Source of the DNA: Tubulanus polymorphus
Taxonomy: Eukaryota; Nemertea; Palaeonemertea; Tubulaniformes; Tubulanidae
Length of the DNA stretch: 64,000 nt
Direction: 5' to 3'
Assembly (NCBI RefSeq): GCF_964204645.1
Contig: NC_134035.1
Span: forward strand, 8,554,501-8,618,500
Every line of letters starts with the position of its first letter. Within the stretch, counting starts at the first letter, position 1. Shown piece after piece: positions 11,150 to 21,599 of this stretch. The notes beneath the pieces are model-generated. The model ran no database searches, was not told the origin of the DNA, and saw nothing but the letters and a program-made list of their open reading frames with translations. Made by a program: the position numbers and the translations under genes.

Positions 11150-12000
11150 AAGAAATGACAGTGTGAACTCCACTCGGGGTATCGAACCCGAGTCTCGTGC
11201 ATAGAAAATAAGCGTGTGCTGCTGACCAGGAAACCGATCTATAGTCTATCCCAGTGGTTATGATCGCGGCATTTCCACTCTCAAAGAGCCAGTATCAACA
11301 ACAATTTAATTGATACTGACAGCTGTAAGTGGTCAAACTCACCATGAGCATCCCTGACTCCCTGGACCCCAGCTGCTTGTTACTATAGTAACAGGCAAGA
11401 GTGAATAAGGAGCAAAACTTTTCGAAGCTTACACTAAGAAAATGAAGAAATTAGCAAGGAAAAATTAGTTTTGAAGTCTTGTTGCATTCAAGAGTGAATA
11501 TTTTCCGAGGATACCAAAGTCAATGTTTACATTAGAAAGTGTCAGAACTAATTTTCAAGTTGAAACATTATATTTGGACGGTGTTTAAGCAAAATAGCAA
11601 CACAGTACGTACGAATCATGAGATAATAATCAAATCCACAAATAGTCATTTGTTAACATATTTGCGCATGTCTAGCTTTGTAAAGCGCACAAAATAAGAA
11701 ATTAATCCACGAAATTCCATGCTTAAATACATTTTAAGTAATTCTCTTTGAGAATATACAAGAAAAAACCAAATCTAGAGGAATAAAGAGAAGTGAATGA
11801 CCAGGATGGGAAAACTTTAGTATTATTCACTCTTGAATGTAGTAGTTGCCTGACCTCAGTTACTTGTAGGGTTGAGCACATAGAAACCACAGGGTTCCAG
11901 ATCTGCGATGATATGAACTGTTTGGTGCACAGCGATCATAACCACTGGGATAGACTATAGTCCACCTGGTCAGTTAGTTATACAGCTTGTCATGTGTGTA
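11150..12000 (-). mobile_element. tRNA-derived SINE, split by an inserted element
   Basis: Two flanks (11,150-11,238 and 11,961-12,000) together match the complete SINE at 15,245-15,370. On the minus strand they give a tRNA-like head (GACCAGGTGG region), a B box GGGTTCGATACCCC and a CACACTGTCATTTC-type 3' segment. The TIR element 11,239-11,960 sits inside the tRNA-like head. Confidence 0.6.
11239..11960. mobile_element. 722-bp non-autonomous DNA transposon with 29-bp perfect TIRs
   Basis: Bases 11,239-11,267 and 11,932-11,960 are perfect inverted repeats beginning CTATAGTCTATCCCAGTGG. If the symmetrical outer CTATAG is read as a target duplication, the true ends are TCTATCCCAGTGG. A second perfect 16-bp inverted pair lies inside (11,485-11,500 and 11,824-11,839, core TTCAAGAGTGAA), so a nested foldback is possible. 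No transposase frame exists, so it depends on a partner elsewhere. Confidence 0.75.
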
Positions 12001-12299
12001 ACTATTGGCCGCCGAATATCGAATAGCGTTTACTGCTACATGCGAGATCACGTAAACAATAAACACTCGCACCGTGCTTAATGTTTGTTTTATCCGAATC
12101 CTCCGCAATATACGCTCGAATGCTCTATGAAGCGTGCTATACACTGAACACCAGTTTTCATGTTGGTCGGTTTTCAGACCATCGCCCGGCAAATGATTAG
12201 ATACCCGGCATCAGATATCCAACGACGACGCTGAGGTGGATTTCGAGTCCGATTGCGGGCCCGTGGTGCGACGTCACACTTCGTTTGCAACCATAGCGC

Positions 12300-12725
12300 A
12301 GGGGCTGGTTTCATAGATATAGAATAATTTGATGCTAGCGGACAAAGGTTATTCTGGGTATGAAATATATTCCCTCGGAATAGTTAGCGCTAGAACCATA
12401 TTGCTGTTTTATATACAGACATTGGAGATTTTTATATCATAACAACAAAAAATGGTCGCTCACAATGTAAATCTCACAACGCTATGACCGTGTCATAGGG
12501 TTTGACTATTTCACATGGCTCGGGATAAACTTTTTATCAGGTATTTGATCTTTAAAAATGGAGGCTTTTTCAATCGGGTTTAGAGTCTAGAGGGGTTAGG
12601 GTAAGGTAGGGGCTAGGGTAAGGTGTAGGTTTAGGTTTAGAGGTAGAGGTTAGGCATTATATAGGGAAGGTTTTGGTAAGGCATTAAATATATAAGATAG
12701 TAGTTAAACAGAATCAATTACGGCT
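12300..12725. repeat. Unassigned DNA with degenerate telomere-like G-rich run
   Basis: Bases 12,590-12,660 are a run of GGTTAGGG, TAGGGTAAGG and GGTTTAGG words without strict period. This could be a decayed interstitial telomeric repeat or simply G-rich DNA. A GGGGCTGGTTTCATAGA block near 12,300 resembles the end of a small DNA element, but its partner was not found. Confidence 0.3.
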
Positions 12726-12727
12726 GT

Positions 12728-12800
12728 TCGGCTTCGTAGCTGAGTTGGTAGGGCGTTACGTTTGCACTCTCCGATGTTTTTGAGGTCGAATCCCAATTTT
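12728..12800 (+). mobile_element. tRNA-like sequence (SINE head or tRNA relic)
   Basis: The segment has an A-box-like TAGCTGAGTTGGTAG and, about 40 bases on, a B-box-like GAGGTCGAATCCC. A proper anticodon stem and matching acceptor ends cannot be drawn, so it is not a working tRNA gene. Confidence 0.45.
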
Positions 12801-14260
12801 CGTTGTTCTTCTTAGGAATCTTCTAAGTTTGATATAAAGGTCATCCTGAGCCATATGAAAGTCAGACCCCGTGAAATGGTGTCACCAAGTGGCAAAAGCC
12901 CACGATTTACGACCTCTATAGCGCCGGCCTCGACAGCCCGATCTGTACCGAACGTAACGGGCACGCGCAGTAGGTTTACCGAGCCTGTCCCACGGACTCT
13001 TCGTGGTGGTGGCGGGGTTTCTTGGTGGGTTCGATGGGTTTGAAAATTGATACAGTCATTGTCCGCTATAACGCCATCCTTCTTAATGCCACTTCTTACA
13101 TAACGCTAACAATTTTCAGGAGAGCCGATTTGCTCAATCTCATTCGACAAATTCAATGAAAATATTGTTCTTTACAACGATGAAATTCTTTTTAACGCCA
13201 TGTTCTTCGCTGGTGGAAATAACGGCATTATGCAGCACTTTTATATCGTATCATATTCTGCACTAAATATATCCGGAATGTGGAATTAAGTAGGTACAAG
13301 AAAAACCCATTTCTACCTCTAAGTATTTTTGCTTCCGTCATTTCATATTACAAAGTCTAATTATTACATAGATGGAGGAAAAATCGCAATTTGCAAAATG
13401 ACACATAAGTACGAGACTTCGAACGAGAAAATTAATACGTAACATGAGAATGTAATAAGGTGCAGTGCGGTGCATTTTTCTGAATCTCTACTGAATAAAG
13501 CAAATGACGCCTGACGACGCCGAAAATACAAACGGCTGTTGATTGATTTTTTAATTCCGAAAGAAGCTTAAACTAAGCCGACGCGTGTTGAACTCGAACG
13601 ACAGCTCCCGCGATTGAAACACGCTTCCGTCGAGTCCTAATCCGGTTGGCGTGTTTATGTTTGACTCGTGTCGGGCGATTTTAGTTGCGCGTGGTTTTTT
13701 AGTTGTCGTTCTGAAAATCGAATAAAACGGCTGAAAGTGTCAATGAAATCGTAGGAAAGCGGACGTTACGTTGTCTGAAGAATAAATAGGATTATGTAGC
13801 TTTAGAAAGTCTTCTAACGTTGTATAAATCCACTTTATATTTCAGATGAAGCTCAATCGTCGCTTGTACTAATCAGATACGTGCCGTAAATATTTCTCGA
13901 GATTGGAAAACGAGAATAGAAAATGCAAACGTCATTATTTTGATCGATATATTTTTTCGCTCCACTAATCGCCGAAGAACGGAATTCTGTTTAGTTGAAC
14001 AAACGGAATATAATAGTTTTCAAGTTCTATCGAATGGTTACGCGTAGAAGTTTTTGTTGATAAGGTCAAGGCAGATCTTCATCATTCAAGGTCGAATGAA
14101 GGCCTCTAATGGGGGAGCGGTAAGTGTGTGTCTAGGATCACGAAACGTGTTAATCTGGTCAAACAGAAACCAGCCAAGCGGTAACTAATGATAGTCTCTA
14201 TCGAGATGGCTTGTCGTGTATTTGGACCCGTTAGTCGTTGGGCATCTGTAGATAAAACTT
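12801..14260. other. No recognised gene
   Basis: Only chance frames are present. The region is moderately CpG-rich around 13,500-13,720. Confidence 0.4.
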
Positions 14261-14265
14261 TCTAG

Positions 14266-14391
14266 ATAAACTATAACCTTAAAACCGACTTTATACTGAA
14301 TTTAAATGATTAAAATCTAATTTAATTTATTGAGAATTAAAATCAGTTTTTATTCGTTTAGATTCTGTGTAAGTCGGTTTTAAACTTATCA
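14266..14391. mobile_element. Palindromic MITE-like element
   Basis: Inverted arms are built on TTAAAACCGACTT (left, from about 14,279) and AAGTCGGTTTTAAA (right, to about 14,384). Weaker pairing extends to the outer GATAAACT/ACTTATCA and inner AATTTAAA/GTTTAGA words. The interior is AT-rich and non-coding. Confidence 0.6.
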
Positions 14392-14396
14392 TCCTG

Positions 14397-14500
14397 GACC
14401 CAGTTCCACAGTTGTGAGTTAGAGTTTGAGTTAAAACTACTTCATTTTCAATGAGTTAACTCAGAGTCAAATCTTAACTCACAACTGTGGAACTGGACCC
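14397..14500. mobile_element. 104-bp foldback MITE, CAGTTCCACAGTTGTGAGTT arms
   Basis: Arms CAGTTCCACAGTTGTGAGTT (from 14,401) and its complement AACTCACAACTGTGGAACTG (to 14,496) are perfect, flanked by GGACC-type words, with weaker pairing inward. It starts only about 10 bases after the preceding palindromic element, so one may have inserted next to or into the other. Confidence 0.7.
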
Positions 14501-15033
14501 TGTTCTCCGCGTCTCCGATTGTGATCATTCAACCGAAGAAATAAATTCATACCGCCGATGATACTTCTCTCGAAGATACATGCCCGTGGTATGGGGAGGA
14601 TGTAGATTGCAGATGATAATCGAATTATATATATACGGCAAAAGACTAATTGACTTCGTGCACGGGTGCAAAACCGTTCGCTTCGAAACTGACGGAGGCG
14701 TCCACGTAATTTCATTCAAAACATCATTGACCGCCCGTTGTTTATTGGAGATGCTAATATGCTAGGAGAGGTGATCGGTCAAAAGTGAATGATTTATTGC
14801 TTATTATTCTACGCGAAACGGCTCTAATGAAAATCAATTTGACGGCCGGAACCGAGCACACGCCGAATCATCCCGCCCGATTCCTTGATAGATGACGACG
14901 TTTTAGATTTGATATACCGCGACCTCACGGTCAAAAACGTCAAGTGCGGCATTATTTTTTTGCCGGAATGCCTGATATCTCACTCAGGTATCCAGAATGA
15001 TGACTTTTTAGTCTGAATTATTGTATAATAATT

Positions 15034-15110
15034 AAGAAGTGACAGTGAAATTACGTGAACAAATTGGGGTTCGAACCCGGGTCAAGTACGTGTTAGATCA
15101 ATGTTCTGTG
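15034..15110 (-). mobile_element. tRNA-derived SINE fragment
   Basis: The segment shares GACAGTGAAATTACG followed by the B-box block GGGGTTCGAACCCGGG with the complete copy 130 bases downstream. On the minus strand the order is B box then 3' end. The tRNA-like head is diverged or lost. Confidence 0.55.
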
Positions 15111-15244
15111 GGTTATGCATGCTCGCCATGTATGCACTCCACTCTAATTTCGGCTATCCTTTTATCGTTTTTTATCCTGTTGCCCATGCAGGATGGGGTA
15201 TTACCGGAATCAATTCGGGTTCTCAAACAATGTAACAATTAAGA

Positions 15245-15370
15245 GAAGCGACAGTGAAATTACGCGCACACTCACCGGGGATCGAACCCGGGTTTCGTAC
15301 GCGGCAAGCAACATACAGTAGACCGGTTGAGTACTATAATACACTTGGTCAGCGGTTATACAGAACTCTT
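15245..15370 (-). mobile_element. tRNA-derived SINE, most complete copy
   Basis: Read on the minus strand, a tRNA-like head (TAACCGCTGACCAAGTG) leads to a B box GGGTTCGATCCCCGG, then TGCGCGTAATTTCACTGTCG. Other copies are at 11,150-12,000 (split), 15,034-15,110 and 52,387-52,466. The B box is well preserved; whether it is transcribed is unknown. Confidence 0.6.
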
Positions 15371-16700
15371 ATTCGTTCGCGTGATTTAAGCAGAATATCC
15401 ACGCAGAATCTGTGTTATTAACATGTTTGCGTATGAATGAATACCATAGTCGGCAAGTCGGGTAAAAATTAACTTCGAGAGATTTTGTGTCGAAGATGAA
15501 AGATTAGATGACCCTCAGATACGAGGCCTGCCGCTGCGCATATTAACAACCTTGTTACCTCCAATTCGGTAATTCGGTCAATCGTTCAGGCGAACGCGGA
15601 TTGTTGTCAAGAACCGCGGGAGTCACGGTGGAGAGATGGCAAATAGAAAGCTTTTTCCTCCTTCAAATTCAAAAGCTTTTTCGGTTTGCCGCGTTGTAAT
15701 TATTTCCGAGTACAGGTATACACGTATCAGAGCTCGAGAGAAGTAGGTTGGATAATCATTTGGCTTGAATAATAATTATCACCGTCTCGTAGTTTTTCAT
15801 TCCTTTTATCGCTAGTTTCTTAAGCTTTTTTTTCATATAAGCAACACGCTGAATACTTCGTCGCAAATGAGAATATCCTCATCATCTTGCGCGACTTGCC
15901 AAAGCGAATGCGCGGCTTATTTACGTTTAGCCCGTGATATAAGACGGTATTACCATACTTCGCGGGCGGTAGTAGCCAGGCTTCCTCACCTTGACCGAAC
16001 ACACTGAGGATAAAAGCATCAAAGCTGGGGAAGGAATGAATCTCTTTAGGAGGATTTTTCGTCGCCTGTGATTAATCATGCGCCCTTTCCACAGGTTAAG
16101 ACGTATTGAGACGTGCTTCAAAATTTCATAGTCGTCATATGCATGATCATCATGATCATCAAAAATCTGGAGAAAACTCCATACATATTAGGGACGAAAT
16201 GTAACGCTTCGAAGGTGTAGAAGTGCATGAACATAGTTTTTACTATAAGACCTGTTACAGGATACTATATGCAGATCTTTTTCAAGTTTAGCTGCCTAGT
16301 ACGCTGGGCTGAAAGTCGTTTGTAATCAAACTGATTTGAAATTCTTACTTTAGCTTTTTTTCTAATAGTTTTTTTTTTCATTTTCACTCAAGGAAATGGG
16401 GGCCGATTCGAGTTTGTTAAAAATGATTTTTACTTAAGAATGCGTAAGTTTCAACGCGACGTTAAAACGAAAAGCACAAATGTAAAAATAAAATTGGAGA
16501 AGATTATATGGAGTGTCATATTATTGTTATGTTTCACCATAATACAGTCTGTATGTTCAGTACTCCCGCGTTCAAATATCCATAATAGGTGGATAGCCAG
16601 CTTGTTTGTTTTTTTTGTACTACCGTTATATCTATTTCACGGCAGAACAACAAAAATCAGGAGAAAAATAATAGATTATTCAAAACCGAAAGAATGGTGC
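15371..16700. other. No recognised gene
   Basis: Only chance frames were seen. A short palindromic cluster ATGATCATCATGATCAT lies near 16,143. Confidence 0.4.
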
Positions 16701-16704
16701 ATAT

Positions 16705-16800
16705 TTACGAATATTGCAGCTCGCCTTTCTTTGTGGGCCTCGCAAAGCCATTAAAGGCCGCTAACGCAAGCACCCGATGAAAGAGAGAGAATAAAGAAAA
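16705..16800 (+). repeat. Dispersed repeat family C, copy 2
   Basis: The stretch carries GGGCCTCGCAAAGCC, GGCCGCTAACGCA and a GATGAAAGAGAGAGA tail, as at 9,730-9,835. Confidence 0.55.
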
Positions 16801-16810
16801 AAAAGAAAAA

Positions 16811-18490
16811 CAGTGAAAAGAGAAGACATGATTATAGCTTCCTAAGAAATAATTAGATAATTAAATAATTAGAAATAAGTAGATCGGTATTTTTGTGATA
16901 TCATCATTATGCGGATATGAATTTACTAAAACCATACGCCCGGAGGTAAATGAATATAGACAAAAATGGAAATGAATCACTGGACTCGCCAGCCATATGT
17001 CACGTTGGTGGCACTCGCGACATCCTCCTCTGACAGTTTGACACGTTAATTCCGTCCTCCGCGTAAGCAATGCGACAGTATCGTCTTATCTACAGTGTTA
17101 TTCCGTAACGCGTGCGACCTTTCTCTGCCCGCCGCCTTCTGCCGACACAACAAACACATCGGACACGGGTTAATCAGGCGGAAAGTGATATATCATGGTG
17201 TAATTCGTGTGACGCACGCGAAAGATTATAGAAAAACAGGAAAACAACTACAAAAAGTTCAATAAAGAATCTCGACGTTAATGCGAGCGGGTGGTGTAAC
17301 CCGCTTATTAAAAAAGTAATTGGTTCCATCACTCCCGATCCTCAAAAGAACCAAACTTCTTGATATAATAATTGCTACATTATAAGTGTTTGTTGTTCTT
17401 CCTTTTTCTGATACCTTTTCAACTAGAGCCCGCTTTCGGTTGGCGCTGCATGAAACAAACTATACGTTATGAAATAAGAGTTTATAAAACGTTGAAAAAC
17501 TGAAAAATGGAAAAAAGAGCGTTATTGGAGAGATAGGGTACGGACTATATGATTTAAGGGGTGCAAGACCTGTTACTGATTTGGACGTATCGATTTACTC
17601 GCTATTGAAAAACGTTAGAATTGATTATACGTGCAGGCATCAAAATACCCAATTTGCGTAGCCTTGACCTTTCGCACGTACGCCGCGCAGCAAGTCAATT
17701 ACAGAGAAAGGCTCCTAGAACAACAATTCAATTTCTCTTCTTACCAAACAAACCCATTCTTCATTACTCGGATCTAATCGAATTAAGAAAATTAGATTTA
17801 CTCAGTAGAAAAGGGAGCTGTTGTCGAGAGTGAAACGCCGTTATAAGCCTCGACTTCAACCAAATAGCGCGCGTATTAATATTTAAATAACGTTTTATTT
17901 CACTACTCGCCGAATTACGTTGTCAAACGCACGATCTCAGACACGTTCCGCGCTGCGAGTTGTCATCCGTGAAAAAACTCGCCACAAAGCATTCGACGAC
18001 GACGCGCGCCTCGATTTTAAAGCTCACGATATCAAATTCAATTCTTGCCAATATTTCCGCGGTTTAAGTAAATTACACTCGACAAAATTCTCGCAAGTAA
18101 AGCGATAGCGCCGACGACGTACTCTCGGGGATGGAATTGGTGATCGTGATGCGATTTGCAGACGACACTTTTTGAAAAGTCGCGACGCAAAGTTCGATCG
18201 ATTTTGCAACGCGATTCGCCATTAAACGAATGAGGTTTTATTTCATGTAAAACGATTTTCCTGCCACCAGTTTTCATTAATACAGGCACATTTCAAAAAC
18301 CGCACATGATAAACTATAACAGCATGTAATTGAATTACTTGGACCGTGGCCGCATAAACTAGATGTATACCAAAAAGATGGTTTACCTGACGACGAAAAA
18401 CCGAAAATTCAGATTTTCAATACATTTTTTACATCACAAATTAATCATTAGGTATTTCGGCTTCGTGCTTGTGGGACTTATATTTTTCTT
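16811..18490. other. No recognised gene
   Basis: Short frames only. CpG-rich stretches occur at 17,100-17,160 and 17,930-18,190. No repeat family with a second copy in the window was recognised. Confidence 0.4.
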
Positions 18491-18499
18491 TTCTGTCGT

Positions 18500-18640
18500 A
18501 AGTCATTTAACTTTAAACTCGTGGTAGCGTTCCCAGTTTTCACTTGTTAAGAATAAAGTTAAATGATGTATTGTATGCCTGATGATGGCTATAGCTGAAA
18601 CGCCAATTGATGATATATTCACTTACTACAGATATTTCCA
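18500..18640 (+). repeat. Penelope-type terminal motif with CTGATGA...GAAA
   Basis: CTGATGA at 18,579-18,585 and GAAA at 18,597-18,600 flank a short GGC-TATA-GCT stem. Upstream, CATTTAACTTTA (about 18,505) and TAAAGTTAAATG (about 18,555) are perfect complements. This resembles pLTR ends of Penelope-like elements, but no protein part is nearby. Confidence 0.4.
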
Positions 18641-18830
18641 TCATTTGCTGGATGTATTGCGGGGATATATTACGTATTCAAGCCAATATTGAAAAGTTGC
18701 AAAAAAATAAAACATAAAGATGAATTTAAAGCTGTTGTTGCAGCGAGATTTTCGTGCGTATACAGCACGCTCCCGGGGATGTGCTATTTTCACTTATATA
18801 GAATGGCACGCAAAGATAATGTTCTCTCAT

Positions 18831-19025
18831 GAATTGAATAGGGAAGTTTCCAGTTACAAGGCGCCATTTTGAGACGGTCCCAAAGGTCGGACACAGTGAC
18901 AGTTTTAGAAAAGTACGTCATTATGTAGGAAGGCGCGTCAAAAATTGGTATTTCATGATTTGAGATACAATGTAGAATTTCTTGCCAAAGTTCTAGATTT
19001 ATCCGAGGATTTTGTTGATATTGCA
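18831..19025 (+). repeat. Dispersed repeat family E, copy 2
   Basis: A diverged homologue of 263-480: AAGTTTCCAGTT, GGCGCCATTTTG, GACGGTCCC, and a later TTTCATGATTTGAGATACA-like segment. Confidence 0.5.
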
Positions 19026-19029
19026 TTCA

Positions 19030-19780
19030 TACAATTACTTCCATGGAAACGCGCGTGGTCACCGGTTGCGTTAAAGCGCAAAGCGCAAAGCGCGAGTGGT
19101 TGACCGTCGGTTTCTAACCAATATAAAACTATGTGAAGCTGACCCATGTTGAGCTTGATCTTTTAGTCATAGTTCGTTTTCGGTCGGTCTGTCTAGTAGG
19201 CATGGGTGCCGTGTCTCAACCGAAAACAAATTATTCGATTCTTTTGCAAACACCCTCCGGCTACTCCTCTATCTAGTGGCCCATTACCTCGACGGTAAAA
19301 GTACTATTCGATTTCTTCTTAAGACCCTCGGCTAATACCGGTAATGTAATGACGTTTTTCTTTTTCGCGCGTGGATCGTTTTTATAGGAGAAATTGTCGT
19401 TTAGATTTTGTAGCGGCGGTTCAGATCAGCTCCGTCATCCCGCAACGCGCTTTTACGGCTCTACTTTTAACATCCGGCAGAGGAGCAAGTTCGCTTTAGC
19501 GCGCAATGAATTCGATTACCTCGTGACACGACCCGCTATCGTATGAATTCGATTATTACAACCTATTACCAGATCGTCGTCTCAACGTTGTCGCGCGGCG
19601 TTTAGAATGGCGGCGGCCAGGCATCGTCTGCGAAATTCTCAGAAAACCCGTCCGTAAAAACGATGGCGTAAATGAAATTCGGCGCGAACGCTTGGAATTG
19701 ACCTTTCATCAGCTTATAGGTTTTTTCATGTAGGTTTTTTATTTGGTGGGATAGAAAATATCTATTAGAACATGTTCTCA
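19030..19780. other. No recognised gene; AAGCGC tandem word and CpG-rich tract
   Basis: GCGCAAA is repeated three times near 19,074-19,094. The region 19,370-19,690 is CpG-rich. A TATAAAAC box near 19,122 and an ATG at 19,202 opening 24 codons are noted, but their spacing does not support a promoter. Confidence 0.3.
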
Positions 19781-19784
19781 GAGG

Positions 19785-19915
19785 AGTTGTGTCAACCTGG
19801 TAAAACGTGAATGCAGATAGTACTTTGTAGATTGACTGCCTTTGTAACTAATGTATTAACCAGTAGTTTTAGTAGCTTTATCAGGTAAATGATTAATTTA
19901 GGCTGAAAATAGGCC
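19785..19915 (-). repeat. Degenerate Penelope pLTR of the 9,906 type
   Basis: On the plus strand the order GTCAACCTGGT, TAGTACTTTGTAG, CTAATGTAT, AGCTTTATCAGGTAAATGA follows the left arm of the 9.9-kb element block by block (GTTAACCTGGT, TAGTACTATATAG, CTAATGTAT, AGCTTCATCAGGTGAATGA). The internal GAAA motif is no longer clear. It is an older copy. Confidence 0.55.
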
Positions 19916-20075
19916 TAGTAAATTTCGTTTGATTTTTCGATTGAGTTTCCCTCACCACATCTGGCGGGAGCGAAACAGGGGTTTGATTTTGAAATCGGAA
20001 ATCGAAGTACAGATATAGTTGTGTGATCGGCGGAGTTTACAGAATCTTTTTTTTCAAATCGAAGTACATAATTGG
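19916..20075 (+). repeat. Dispersed repeat family F, copy
   Basis: The copy contains GATTTTGAAATCGGAAATCG, GTGTGATCGG and a T-rich tract, matching 43,820-43,910 and 56,530-56,600 in the same order. It is sandwiched between Penelope-type fragments. Confidence 0.5.
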
Positions 20076-20094
20076 GAAATTCGGTTCTATAATC

Positions 20095-20200
20095 TTTAAC
20101 GAAACGTTGAATCGATACATTATTAGCTCGGAAGGAAACTTTTCGTATCTTCATCGTTTTATCAGTGTGGGATTCTCCATACATCGTTACAATAATGTTT
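20095..20200 (-). repeat. Penelope-type relic D, copy 1
   Basis: On the minus strand the copy reads CCACACTGAT, then GATGAAGATACGAAAAGTTT and TCC. It matches 25,695-25,775 (+) and 25,935-26,025 (-). Confidence 0.45.
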
Positions 20201-20333
20201 CACCAATGGTTTAGATAATCTCTATCGTTGACTCTAAGATATTTTCTGGATATCGTCTGCAAAATATAACGTTGTTCCATCGGGAAATCGACGGCGAACC
20301 TAATCAAATGGGCATAAGTTTGCACAAAATCTG

Positions 20334-20420
20334 TACTTTACTTTACTTTATTTGACAAACTCTAGGTCTTACTATTACAAAGAGTGATATATACAGTACA
20401 TAAAAAGATACATTATATGC
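20334..20420 (-). mobile_element. LINE 3' tail, minus strand
   Basis: On the minus strand an AATAAA (plus TTTATT, 20,347-20,352) is followed by a short AAAGT tandem tail. Upstream of it lies the tail-proximal word AGAGTTTGTCA. Only the 3' end remains. Confidence 0.5.
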
Positions 20421-20607
20421 GACGTGCAGTAGGTAGATACATAATTAACTATTGGTTTACACGCGAGCTATTTTCAAGGACAAGTGAAAAATCTCATAAT
20501 TTTACCAATGAAAATACACAATATACGAAGTTCGGCTCTGTCTTTGGTTTGCATTAATAACGTATGTTTGAAAAGGTTGGGGTTCGTATAAAATCTGCTG
20601 TCTAGAT

Positions 20608-20905
20608 ATAATTCCCTACTATCATGTAGGGAATTATATTACACTAATGATATTATTACTATTATTACTAATTATATTACACTAATTATGTACAGTTGAA
20701 AAGGTAGTGAAAAATAGCTACATTTCAACGGTTCGTTATTTCAATGTCCAGACGCAGAATCAGGGTGGCATTTTAATTGGGCGGCATAGCTATGGTTAAT
20801 CAAGCATTATTATTATAATTACTGATTATAATTATTGTTATTATTATTATAATCATCATCATCATTATCATTATTATTACTGATTATGATTATTGTTATT
20901 ATCAA
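20608..20905. repeat. 12-bp hairpin and ATT-rich microsatellites
   Basis: ATAATTCCCTAC and GTAGGGAATTAT are perfect complements around a 6-base loop (about 20,610-20,639). Imperfect ATT/ATTACT runs follow, and a larger ATTATT, ATCATC mixture spans 20,805-20,905. The repeated TATTACACTAAT word occurs twice near 20,640-20,690. Confidence 0.6.
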
Positions 20906-21377
20906 TTATTTCATTCATCATTCACCATTCAGAATTCATATTCACATTCAATTGGCCCCTTGTAAAAAAAAGTATTTTTTCAGAAATTACGTGCCGAGGA
21001 AAATATTCGCGGCACACAACATCCCGGTGTTGTCACCTTCTCAATTCGCCTCTAACCCATATCGGTAATTGAATTCACGGACATGCTGTCGCGGAATAGG
21101 TATCGTCTGCAATTAGATAACGCCCTTCTAAACACGATCAAAGTATTCATTGGATTGGGTTGTATTTCATTTTACGGTGTAATACCTCGCAGATTGCCTC
21201 GTTGTCGGAGATGAATTTCCGTTTTCAATTTCTCGATATTTTCGTGACGTTGCACACCGTCGCAACGTTTAGCAGACTTGGTACATACACAAAGTGAACA
21301 CAAGTGGATCGAATACAATTCTAGAGCGAAATATAACATAATAAGGGAACAGAGGATTAAATGCTGTAAATAACGTG

Positions 21378-21598
21378 TTGAGATGAAATCCCACTATTTA
21401 CAGATTTAAAAGACACGACGTTTCGATCTCACCCTAGAGATCATCGATGATCTCTAGGGTGAGATCGAAACGTCGTGTCTTTTAAATATTTTAGATTTAA
21501 TTAATAAATTCTGGTTTTTAAATTATTTTAATCTGTAAATAGTGGGATTTTATCTTATTATCCGTTCACCACGTTTGAGTGTGGTCATCGTTCTCTAA
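21378..21598. mobile_element. Penelope-type relic B, head-to-head inverted pair
   Basis: A perfect 42-bp-arm palindrome (21,404-21,487, centre TCATCGATGA) joins two inverted copies. The right copy continues to 21,598 through CTGTAAATAGTGGGATTTTA and a terminal CCACGTTTGAGTGTGG hairpin. The left copy contains the complement of the same block at 21,383-21,403 but lacks about 40 bases between. Other copies lie at 57,578-57,740 (+) and 55,499-55,535 (-). GAAA preceded by a GATCTC/GAGATC stem occurs on both arms. Confidence 0.6.
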
Positions 21599-21599
21599 C

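Noticed and set aside
12590-12660. True interstitial telomere
   Set aside because: TTAGGG-like words lack a regular 6-bp period; it could be generic G-rich DNA.
12728-12800. Functional tRNA gene
   Set aside because: A- and B-box-like words are present, but no proper anticodon stem or acceptor pairing can be drawn.
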